Shown here: piece after piece, positions 11,180 through 21,195 of the stretch
Numbering within the stretch: position 1 is the first letter of the stretch
How the letters are laid out: every line of letters starts with the position of its first letter
From: Apoda limacodes
Lineage: Eukaryota > Arthropoda > Insecta > Lepidoptera > Limacodidae
Length of the DNA stretch: 64,000 bases
Direction: 5' to 3'
NCBI GenBank assembly: GCA_946406115.1
Contig: OX291546.1
Coordinates: forward strand, 11,215,019-11,279,018
Notes under the pieces: generated by a model
Told to the model about the DNA's origin: nothing
Databases searched by the model: none
What the model saw: only the letters and a program-made list of their open reading frames with translations
Translations under genes and position numbers: made by a program

Positions 11180-12378
11180 GGGTTGCCAGGTCTTAAAACC
11201 GAAAAGCCGGACTGAAAAGTCATTCAGGACATCTTTAACTAAGTGATAAGTAAGCAAGTTTTTTTTATCACTTACCATAATTCACTTATCTTAAATTATA
11301 CTAAAACAACAATTAAATTAAATGAATCAGTCTTCTTTATTATTAATCGTTTAATACAACAACTCAAGTGGCCTCCAATTTGTATTCGCCGGAATATTCA
11401 TATTCTTTTTCTTCTGTATAGCATTTTCTTCAATCTGTCAACTCCAACATATATTAAAGAGCGTTTCCAATTTGTAGGCATCACCAATCCTAATCTTCGA
11501 CCATCGACCAATCTTCTTCTGAAAATACCAGCGCACTACACTAAAACTTATAATAATTCATTTACAGCGCAAGCTATCAAACTTTGGAATGCTCTGCCTT
11601 TGCCCATTAAAAAGGCTCAATCTCTACATATTTTCCAAAATCAAATAAAAATTCAATTATATCCTACACTGTAATACATATGTATGTATACTCTTTATGA
11701 TTTATATATAAAATATGTATCTATGCTATGATAATATATAGTGTATGTCTATGTATATATGTGTATTTATTTATATTTATATATGCAGGTTTATATTAAC
11801 ATAAACCTATATTTTGTTTTATTCTTATTTTTTTTTTATATTTTTAAGATCAATGTTTCCTCTACCCAAAGGTCGCCTGGCAGAGACCGCTCTTAAGCGA
11901 TAAGGCCGCCTTATTGTGTGCTTTCCAATATAATGCTATATAATTAGTTTTAAGTAAATTTTTGGTGTGCAATAAAGAATACATCTATCTATCAATTTTA
12001 ATTAATTTCAATACATTTCATTAATTACAATATTAATTTCTATAATTGCAAGAACTACCATTGCAAACTATAAACTATAGGTTTATTTACCATAAAACCT
12101 TATTAAATTTCAATGAAATGAATGTTTTACTTATCTGTTATCGCACAACTTGCACGCCACGCAAATTCACGTGACGTAAATGAATCGCGGAGTGAACAAC
12201 ACCGAGTGAAGCGACTAGAGTGCCATACGGGCGGAGTGGAAACCAATACATACACATTTACACACACAAAATTAAGAAGCCTAACAAAAGCCGGATAGGC
12301 CAAACACCGTCTAATTTGGCCGTACACGCGACTAAAAAGCCTGTCTGTGTACGGCTTTATCCGGACGCCTGGCAACCC
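11180..12378. mobile_element. TA-flanked DNA element split by a non-LTR fragment
   Basis: Outer ends GGGTTGCCAGGTC (left) and GCCTGGCAACCC (right) are inverted copies of each other and both are flanked by TA. Each arm also holds an AAAAGCC or AAAAAGCC motif. Most of the interior is the retroelement fragment at 11,243-11,995, which therefore seems to have landed in this element. A TA target duplication suggests the Tc1/mariner superfamily, but no transposase is present. Confidence 0.6.
11243..11995 (+). mobile_element. 3' end of a non-LTR retrotransposon (reverse transcriptase C-terminus and tail)
   Basis: An open frame at 11,243-11,674 ends with the usual C-terminal signature of CR1/Jockey-like ORF2 proteins: NLLLKIPAHYTK, then SFTAQAIKLWNALPLPIK and a short basic tail. 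It is followed by about 320 bp of 3' UTR ending AATAAAGAATACATCTATCT, and a short TCTATC repeat. No catalytic domain is present, so it is a 5'-truncated insertion. The clade is uncertain. Confidence 0.65.
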
Positions 12379-12767
12379 TAATCACGCAGGACTAAAGTGG
12401 TTTAGTGGTTATTTTCATATCATACTTATCCAGCCACTGGTCACTTTCTTTAAGGGATCCAAAAAGTGATATCATACAAACTTACATACGATAAAATTAT
12501 ATTTAGCTGGGACAGAGACAAAAATGCTCATTGTAAGAGTTCCAATTATCAATTTAGGTGCAGAACCGTAAAAAGCAACGATAAAAATTGAACAGTCATG
12601 ATTTATTTTCTAATGGTCAATTGAGATAACACTTAGCGGTAAAATAAAATGATTTCTCATCTTATCTAAGTACATTCCAAATTAAATATCAATTTCAAGA
12701 AAACTTTCATTACCCACACGATACAAAGCAGTGATCTTAGTCATAAAAAAACTGATAAGAGAAAACA
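12379..12767. other. Proximal upstream region of gene B
   Basis: AT-rich; holds no recognised repeat or gene. It probably includes the promoter of gene B. Confidence 0.4.
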
Positions 12768-12774
12768 TATAAAA
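12768..12774 (+). promoter_or_regulatory. Candidate TATA box of gene B
   Basis: TATAAAA lies 72 bp before the gene B start codon. An initiator-like TTCACG follows 38-40 bp downstream, slightly farther than the usual spacing of about 30 bp. Plausible for a cuticle gene but unproven. Confidence 0.35.
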
Positions 12775-12839
12775 AAAACATTTGAAATAAAGTTTATTAG
12801 TATATTCACGTCTGTCGGTAAACCCAAGTATCAACCGCC

Positions 12840-15800
12840 ATGCGAGCAATCCTGTTGGTGTTAATAGTTGCCATAGCTGCAATTGGTAAGTAGCCAATAT
12901 CTGAGGCAACTAAGTGGTTTTTAATAAAATTGAATAACATAGCGGGTGTAACAAAATAGGGGTACGAAGCGGACATTCCTATTAGGGCCTACGCTGTAGC
13001 TTGCCTGAGCTCGCTCGTGCACCCATTGCGTGCGCGTGATAAAACTGCAAGTAGGTAAATCAAATATGTCGGTGCACTAAATAGGTATTATTGCTCGAGT
13101 TGTGCAGTAGCAAGACTGTTTCGTTTGTGCGTATACTGTTTGTGTATTTTTGACGTACAGACAGACATATAGATACAGGTAAAAATTGTAAGCACAGATT
13201 TTTAGGTCTATGTATGCAAAACTTAATCCATAAATGTTTATTAGGCTTATTTTTGCTTATGAATGTGATTAACTGACTATTGTATTATCGAGGAAATAAC
13301 CTTAAGTGCCTACCTACTAAACAAATCAATGTGATTGTTATTTAGCCGGTCTTCAAAATTATTTAATAAATAAATATGGATAAGAAGTGATGGGAAGTAA
13401 AAAGCGAGTATGTTTTCACTTCTGCCGGCACTCCCGGAGTGCAACCCGTTTTTTTTTTTATATTAAGGTACTTGCTTATATTTCTGGCAAAATATAAATA
13501 CGAACCTCATTCTAAATGTGTTCTCATTCTTACCATAAATTAATTACAATAACAAAAATTTACTTCCAATCACTTCAATTAGTAACTATATAAATATAAG
13601 GAGGTTTCAAATAAGTACCAATATTATATTTGACTACTTAGTTAACAAAATCCTTCAGATATTTGAAAACGTACAAATAATTTTGTAAAAAACTTCATAA
13701 AGTGATTTAAATGTCTATAACAGATTAAAAAGGCCACCATTTGCAATCCAAAACTTATCTAAAGGGTTCGGGCCAACGCACATTCGACGAAAATTAACAA
13801 GAAATCGCGTTTTTAAAATTGCAATGTGTCTAACCAATGTATGATAGACTTTTACTTCGATGTTCCACAATGGGTTAGCATGAGATTTGAGGATAAAAGG
13901 ACTTTTGAATCTGAAATAAACAAAAATATTTACAATATCGTTGTATGGCAAAAAACCATTTGAGTATTAATGTACAACAAACAAAGTTTTTTCAATTTCG
14001 AATCAGAAAAATGACTCATCACAATTTGAACATACTTTGTGATACAGAAAAAGTAGAAGAAACAACTACAGCTACATTCCTTGAACTGATTTTAGATGAA
14101 TACTGCACATGGATACCGCAAGTCGATAAAATCTGCAGTAAGATAAGCAGTTTCTTTTAAGCACTACACAGAATGGAAAATATTTCTGATAGAAGCAACA
14201 CACTTATGGCTTATCATGTATGTGTTGGCATCAGTCATGTGATACGGAACAGTCTTATGGGGTTATTGTAATGAAATAAACATAAATAAAGTTATTTGTA
14301 ATTGTATAACAGAAATGCCACAAGTCTGTGGTTTATTTGTTGTAGTTGTGATCTTTGTTGTAGAACTTTGTGTTTATACATTTTGTTCAATTTATTTCTG
14401 TTGTTGGGATGCAAATGTTAAAAGTTTAGTCCTCCATGACTGTCCTAAGCCATATGTGTAAAGTTTTTCGGTTGGTAAGATACAGCTGTGAGAGCTAATT
14501 ATATGTGCAATGCTTTTTATACGTGGAACTAATAAACACGCAACACAAACATAAAAGATCAAACTATGATAAACGTGGACGCCGCCGTTTCTATGCTTTA
14601 CAATTTATTTTATACATAACCTAGCCCATCTCAGGGTAGTGTAAGTGATTCGAACACTTCTTCATTTATCTAATTTGGTTCAGCGTTTAGAAGTTGTGGT
14701 GGTATAAGTGTATAAACGAAATAACAAAAGTTTTAATATTCAATATATTATTCAATTGGCAAAAGACATTCCCGTATATATTGTCCCCTGACTGTATTTT
14801 TCTTTAAAAACATTATTTTATATTTTTTGAACATTAATCTTTGTCATTTGTTTTTCTACCCTTGCTTGTGTTTTGACTTTTTTTATTAGCCGCGAGAAAA
14901 AACTATTAACTAGTAATTTAAAAACTATTAATTACTAATTTAGTTTCTGACGTGGGTTTTTTATTACAAGAACTTGATTATATTAAGAACGTGTGATATT
15001 GCTGTAGTAGGTTATAGTTATTCTTGTTGAAACTTTTCAATGTCCTTCTGCGTCCCATCTACATATTCTGTGCTAAAAATCAGTTAAATTGGTTGCTTCG
15101 CACCGACACAGCAAACAAAATCATTTAACAAATAGTATTTCATAACTTTGACGATTCAAAAGTGTTTGTAAAATCCTAATTTGAATAGAAAAAATTAACT
15201 TTGACTTTGACATATGTATTGGTTTGAATAAGCTGTTATTTACAACTTATAGTCGAACAAGCCACAAGGCACAACAAAATTTGTTTAATATTCTATTATA
15301 AAATTAAACTAAAATATTTAATATTCTACCAGCTTTTTCTTTTGTCGTATATTCCGAAATTAAATTTTACCCTATTACAAATGCCTTTATTTAAATGAAA
15401 AAAAATTATATAACCTCTCTGAGGCTGATACTAACTAAGGCAGATGTAGTAAATAGCGATACCTTTCTGAATGAACTTTTAATCTTTGACCTTCTTATTG
15501 TAGTTCCGCTACTAGATTGGTGGCATCAAATAATGATAGCTAGCGGTTAAATCCTCAAAGTCAACGGCATGTGTTCCATCCTTAATGAGTATGTAAGCAT
15601 TTAAGGTTTAAATTCCAAACTATAAAAAATAACTTTAATTGAACAAGAAAAGTGACAACCCTAAAAATCAGCTATTTAGGTTCATGTTCCCCGAACCAGC
15701 AATGGCCTTTGTCTTGAACTCTTCTAAATCCCTATATACTTTTAAGACTTCCGGTTTTAAGACTGGATTAGTGTCCCTATTCTGTCATATCTTGTGTAAC

Positions 15801-18800
15801 CTATACTTTAAACACCCTATTCACAGGGAGAGCTGCGTCTGAAACTTGGAACAATGATGCCAGTCTTCGAGAATCAAAAACCTTTTTCGGAGGATACAAT
15901 ACACACAAATACAATGGAAACAGAGAAGCTCGTCAAATATCGCAACCGCACCATAGAATTCCAAGACCTATACCTAGACCAGGGCTTGTGGCGCGACTAT
16001 CAACAACTACTTTAAAACCAGAAACTACTTCTGAATCGCTATATACTCTACCAACGGTTACAGCTCCACTTGGACGTTTCAATTATCCTTCTAGAAGACC
16101 ACTATTTAGACCAATCACACCTCCTCTTTCAACTGCTTTAACAGCGCCAATTCCGACTTTCCCAAATATAAATATCCCCGAAGCACCAGTCATAACATCA
16201 GTTCTGAACCCAACGAATGAATATGTTGCAGAAAAAGATAAATTACCTACAGCCTCTTCGATAATTCCATCTTCAACGCCAAAAGTAAATGATGCTGATA
16301 ATCTGCAGACAACTACAACTGCAATGACTACAGAGGCATCAGTTTCATTGTCTGATGCATTAGCTATCGACACAAGCACTATATCTTCTAATATCATTGA
16401 CAAGATATTTACTGCTACAAGCAGTGAAGGAGAACAGCCAACAACGATAAAAGTGACAGAACCATTATTATTAGAACCAAAACCCTTACCTAATCTAACT
16501 AACAATTTAGTTAATGTGCTTCTACCATCAGACGCGGAGACAATAAGAGTGCCTAAATTGCCTACAGTAGGCAATCCATCTACAAGTTTCCGCTACACTT
16601 TGCCACCGCGCTTTCCCAATAGATTCAATGGGCTACAGCCAACCACAACAGCGAGATCGTATATAAACGAGCCTGCTATAACAGCAGCAATACCCGAACC
16701 AGAAAAAGAAGTAAGACCTAGGCCCATTATCCCGATTCCTAGTGAAATAATACAAGTAACTCCAAAACCAAAACTGCCAAACAGTCTAATTGTGATTCCC
16801 TCAAAATATCCAGTTCTCACAACAAAATCTCCATTAGCTGAGCCTTATGATTACAATTGCAAACCAGGAATTCACGCGTTTTACTCTGTTCCTGATGAGT
16901 GTGACTCCTACATTGAATGCAAGGTAATAAATTACTATTGATTTCACTAGCTTTAAACAAATTCAAATTGGTTCTATACGTAATGTGGGTTTTACACAAT
17001 GTTTCAGAAAAATTTGGCAATGAAATATGTGTGCCCTGATGGTCTCCACTTCAATCCTAATGCCGTCTGGCCAGACTATCCATGTGCATACCCCTCGGAA
17101 GTACAGTGCAGAAGCAATGCGCTTAAACGTAAGTTTTGCGGCTATAATGCTCCAAAACACAATACATGTATAGAAAATAAAAGGAAATGTTAACCTTTAT
17201 TAATAAATTCCATTTATTACAGAAAATCCACAGCCAACAGCCGAGTGTCCTCGACAATATGGATTCTTTGCAAGAAATGATGGAGTTTGCGACAGTTTTG
17301 TAATGTGTCAAGGAGGAAAAGCGACGGTCGTGAATTGTCCTGCTGGCTTGGCTTACAATCCCGTCACCACCTCTTGTGACTGGCCGGCGAATGTGCCTTC
17401 ATGCAATCTTAATGGTTAGACATTAATCACTTATTGTAAGTCCGAGTTCTGGTTTGAACGCACTTTCTATGTATCTACTAAGCTCCAAACAACGATGGGG
17501 ACTCGATGGAGCAGGTCAAAATTATTCGCCCCCTTTAAAAACAAATATTTAAAAATATTTTTTGATAATTTGTATTAGTCAACAAGATGCTTAATACCTA
17601 CGTAAATTTAAAGAATATAGCTTTAATATAAATATAGCTATACGTGAAGACAACAGACAGACAGACGAACCGTGAGTGACAGCAATAGGGCTCCGTTTGG
17701 ACCTACCCGAAATGAGTACGGAACCCTAAAAACAAAACCAGAACTGAAACTTCATTCGTGAATTGCTGGACCGCTATTGCGGGCAGGGCAGAGAGGTTTT
17801 AATTTACGTTAAAAAAATATTTTAAATGCTTAAAATGAAAAATGTTTGCGGTCTTCACTGATATTAATAAACTTTTAAATGAATTAACTTGATTATTTGC
17901 TTTGCAAAGAATGTTGCAATTATTATGAAATTTTAGTTAATTATAAAAATTATATGGTTTAATTAAAAATTTACATTTTGTTTGTATTTTGTGTTTCAGT
18001 ATTCAAAGGTTTCGAGTGTCCAGAACCTCCATTGGATGAGTTCGAAAGATCTTCTGATATTGTCTTAAACTACAGGTACGTAATTTTCTGCACATTTTTA
18101 TACCAACACAACGACAAACAAGTTCACTATAGTTTATGGACGCTTGCAACACCAGAGCTAGACCCGACCCTATAAAAATAATTCACTCTCTTCTTGAATA
18201 GATATAATTTTTAAATCATTAAACTTTGACTGTGTCAAAATTTGACAATATCGCTTCAACTAAATAAAAATAAAACTCTAACAGAGGTTCTGTTATCTAA
18301 TATGGAATCTATCTCATATCTGTCCATTACATCCAAAAATATTAATTTTGTTCAAAATCTGTAAATACACTTCAGAGATATCAGTGACCAAGATTGAGTG
18401 ATATAGCTTTTATGCAAAGAGTTGCACAAATAACTGTATCATATTTTTTAGCATCCAACGTTTAAGTTAAGTTATAAAATTAATCAAACATATGCCATAT
18501 ATATGCATTCAGCGCCGGCACTGAGGTGGAGCGAGAGGAGCAGTCGCTCTAGGCGCCAGGTGGCAAGGTGCACCAAAAAGCCAAATGCGAAAAAAAAAAC
18601 CGATATCATAACATAACATTTTATTTTGTTGTGAGATGTTGCAACACGATGATGAGTGACGAGACGCTTCACCTTTACTAATTCTTATGAGCGTTTAACA
18701 TGTGAGGAATCATTTTTAATCCAAGCTTTCTCAGAGTATGTTTTCCTTCAATTGTGTAATTAAAATACCTACATAGGTAACTGTTATTATTTAGTGACTA

Positions 18801-20016
18801 ATTGAAATTAACGCAAAATACTTATTTAATTACATAGCGGTAGAAGCTTTCCAATGTTAAAGAAGCAGGAGTATAATTATTAGAGCTACTTATTTTATTT
18901 TAAATTCAAGTACCTGGAGGATGATCGGTTTTTTAAACAGCGCCATCTATTGTCAAGTAGCTTAAGCGTTGCTTAATAACGTCACCTATTGTCAAATAGC
19001 TTTAGTGTTGCTTATTACTACTCGCCAATAGATGTCAGGAAGAGTCATACTTTTCAGTTTATCACTGCCTTATAAACACGGATAAAACGACGTTTTCTAA
19101 AAATGAAACCTAGCTAGATCAATTTATCGACCCCGAAAACCCCTGCATACATAATTTCATGAAAATCGATCGAGACGTTTCCGAGATTCAGATTATAAAT
19201 ATATATATATATACATATATACAAGAATTGCTCGTTTAAAGGTATTAGATAAGTGTTAAAGTGTTGATTTTGAAAATTTGGAAATTATTTAACATTTAAC
19301 CGAAGTACAATTTTACGTAAAGTGAAAGCGTCGATCTCAGCGCATTAAAAGACGATCTCGCACTACCCTGATCAAGGACTAGGACCGGCGCTGTATGCAT
19401 GTCCAAGTAAACCAACAGGTTTTATCCAAGGGATATACAATTCAGACCTGAGGTATATAAGAACTGGACCACCATTAAATATGGTTGTTGAACCATACGC
19501 TTGCAACACCAGGGGTATCATTCGCGCGTTGCCAACCCTTCAAAAATCTTATAACTTATTTCTTGAAGAAACCCATACTGTAGTCCTAGTTCTGGGCAAA
19601 ATTTTTAATTTTTCAGCTAATCGGTACGAGCTACAATTATTTCTTGTAAAATTTCCCACTCCTTTGTAACTCCTCAGTTGTAGTAAATGCTTACAAGTGA
19701 TACATGGAATGGCGACCATATTAAAAAGCGAAATTTTAAAAAAAATCAAAACCATTTGTGATTTATTTTACTTGAAACAACTTTAAAATTAAAATTCATT
19801 ACTTTTAAATGTTAGGTGCGCCATTATAAGTTAAGTATCAACTTTCGTGTTGTGTGATTTATTCTTATTAAATTCAGGTACGGAAGCAGCTGCAAGCAAT
19901 ATGTGGCCTGTCAAAGCAGACGCCCTCGGCTACTAAGCTGTGATCCAGGACTTTCATTCGACGAAAGCTATGGCACTTGCATAGATTCAGACTTAGTCCA
20001 AGGCTGCGCCTCATAA
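12840..20016 (+). CDS. CPAP3/obstructor-type chitin-binding protein with long Pro/Thr-rich linker, gene B (complete)
   Basis: Secreted chitin-binding protein, 556 residues in six exons: 12840-12885, 15827-16923, 17008-17128, 17223-17414, 18000-18075, 19878-20016, all GT/AG and in phase. Exon 1 encodes a hydrophobic signal peptide (MRAILLVLIVAIAAI). Exon 2 encodes residues 16-381: a low-complexity Pro/Thr/Ser-rich linker to about 359, without cysteine, then the start of CBD1. CBD1 is about 360-415, CBD2 430-482 (starts CPRQYGFF, with CDWP), CBD3 492-555; each has six cysteines. Typical CPAP3 proteins are about 200-300 residues with the domains close to the signal peptide, so the linker is unusual and may be O-glycosylated or act as a spacer. 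Downstream exon lengths (121, 192, 76, 139) nearly equal those of gene A (118, 201, 76, 136), which shows tandem duplication. The start codon is fixed by the signal peptide. Confidence 0.92.
13915..14275 (+). pseudogene. Reverse-transcriptase C-terminal fragment of a non-LTR retrotransposon
   Basis: The open frame 13,945-14,160 contains TKFFQFRIRKMTHHNLNI and then TFLELILDEYCTWIPQVDKI, the region after the RT catalytic core of CR1/Jockey-like ORF2 (the 'flG..lD..l.W..Hi..i..ki' block). Frame-shifted homology continues into LHRMENIS and MAYHVCV to about 14,260. No start, catalytic motif or tail is kept. It is a dead fragment in the first intron of gene B. Confidence 0.6.
15121..15216 (+). mobile_element. 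Retroposon 3' end with TTTGAC tail
   Basis: Contains CATAACTTTGACGATTCAAA, GTAAAATCCTAATTTGAATA and a terminal ACTTTGACTTTGAC repeat. The complement of the same blocks begins at 63,624 near the right edge, so this is a dispersed family with a short-repeat tail rather than poly(A). Confidence 0.6.
17415..17999 (+). other. Fourth intron of gene B, with a remnant of the Helitron-like repeat
   Basis: The piece at about 17,640-17,735 has a CAGACAGACAGACG run, GGGCTCCGTTTGGACC and the terminal GAGTACGGAACCCTAAAAA of the repeat family described at 50,588. The remainder is AT-rich and unremarkable. Confidence 0.55.
18510..19393. mobile_element. hAT-like non-autonomous element in the last intron of gene B
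   Basis: 884 bp. Ends CAGCGCCGG and CCGGCGCTG are perfect inverted copies. The flanks TATGCATT (18,502-18,509) and TATGCATG (19,394-19,401) agree at 7 of 8 positions, as an 8-bp target duplication of hAT type would. No transposase frame. An inserted or captured segment at about 19,110-19,255 (GAAAATCGATCGAGACGTTT, an AT microsatellite, then AAGAATTGCTCGTTTAAAGG) resembles the 3' end of an RTE-like retroposon. Confidence 0.75.
19400..19877 (+). other. End of the last intron of gene B
   Basis: Includes a complement-strand piece of the CATCAGGCGGACC retroposon family (about 19,490-19,575; GCTTGCAACACCAGGGGTAT, GCGTTGCCAACCCTTCAAAA). Ends AATTCAG at the final exon. Confidence 0.55.
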
Positions 20017-20060
20017 CTCTTAGCTTTACAAGTAACATGCATTTAAGCATTATAATTCCC

Positions 20061-20066
20061 AATAAA
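20061..20066 (+). terminator. Poly(A) signal of gene B
   Basis: AATAAATAAA begins 45 bp after the TAA stop of gene B. Confidence 0.7.
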
Positions 20067-20069
20067 TAA

Positions 20070-21195
20070 AATTAACTTTTTGGTATAAAATCTATTAATC
20101 AATCCTTATTCATAATCATTTGCTTTGTAAAGCTATAAGTCACGAAAGGAAAACTACCTGAGTGTAAGTTAATGACTGTTTTCACAAATTTCAAATGAAA
20201 CACGACCTAATAACGCCAAAAGAATTTTTACGCAACCAAAGTGTATTTACGCATCTGTTGAACCAACTCATACGCAAAGAAGTTTTTGGTTTCTCTTGTT
20301 CCTGTACCTATCGATTACAGCCATACCAAGTATCGCTGATACCTAGAATCTTCATATGCCAGCGAGTTTCTACATTGTAGATACTTGCGCAGTTGGTGTA
20401 AAAAGGCTAGTTGGTAGGTAGGCAACGCATAACCTATATAAACTTGGCATAGCTGGGGTAGGGAAGCTATATAGAATGCTGAAACTAGTAGGTAAAATGC
20501 AACAATTTCTAATGTAGGCGAGGTATCTCTATGTTTTTGACAGAAGATTGAAATGTTATAGGTATAAGAATGTGAAATCCATTGAGAAATTCATACGAGG
20601 CAAATGTGAAAACCACACACCACCACCACAAGAAATTCTAGAAATGCGTTTTGTATCTATCCTAAACCTGATGGTTTAGGTGTAAAAAAATCTTAATAAC
20701 CGATATATAAATGTGAAACTCTGTTGGTTGTTCTATAACGTCACAATGGAGTAACCAATTGAACCAACTTTCAACACAGTGATAAATGAAGAGGTGGAGT
20801 AGGACGTAGTTATGTAGTAAGTATAATTCTCGCAACATTCTATAATATTAGCAATCAAATATAATATTATTACGCCTCTAACTTTAAAAGTCTAAAATCC
20901 AGGAATTATTGACGACAATAAACAATAACAACAAGACAAAAACCAATTGTGTTTTAATTTTTTCTGTTCAGTTATAAAAGGACTTTCTAGATCGTTGCCA
21001 ATCCTCCATGTTACTGGCAAAAGTGAATCTTATAATGTCGACGTAAGGAATAATATTCAGTTTCGATCGCCAACGTCTATTAAAAAGGAGATTAACACAA
21101 TGGAATACTTTAAAAAGGTGGTTTACGAATTAAAGTAATCATGTGCATTTATTTGTGATGTACTGTCATTTTCGTAACAATAAGAACGAAATAAA
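20070..21195. other. Spacer after gene B
   Basis: No gene recognised. A 63-codon open frame at 20,947-21,138 directly precedes the Jockey-type element and has no domain I can name. It could be upstream element sequence or chance. Confidence 0.4.

Larger units (their letters stand above)
12886..15826 (+). other. First intron of gene B
   Basis: 2.9 kb, GTAAGT to TCACAG. It contains a reverse-transcriptase fragment (13,915-14,275) and a retroposon tail (15,121-15,216). Otherwise AT-rich without recognised content. Confidence 0.7.

Noticed and set aside
16083..16574. 163-codon open frame on the minus strand
   Set aside because: Antisense shadow of the Pro/Thr/Ser linker of gene B; low-complexity codons give long open frames on the other strand. 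The plus frame has splice continuity with domains on both sides.
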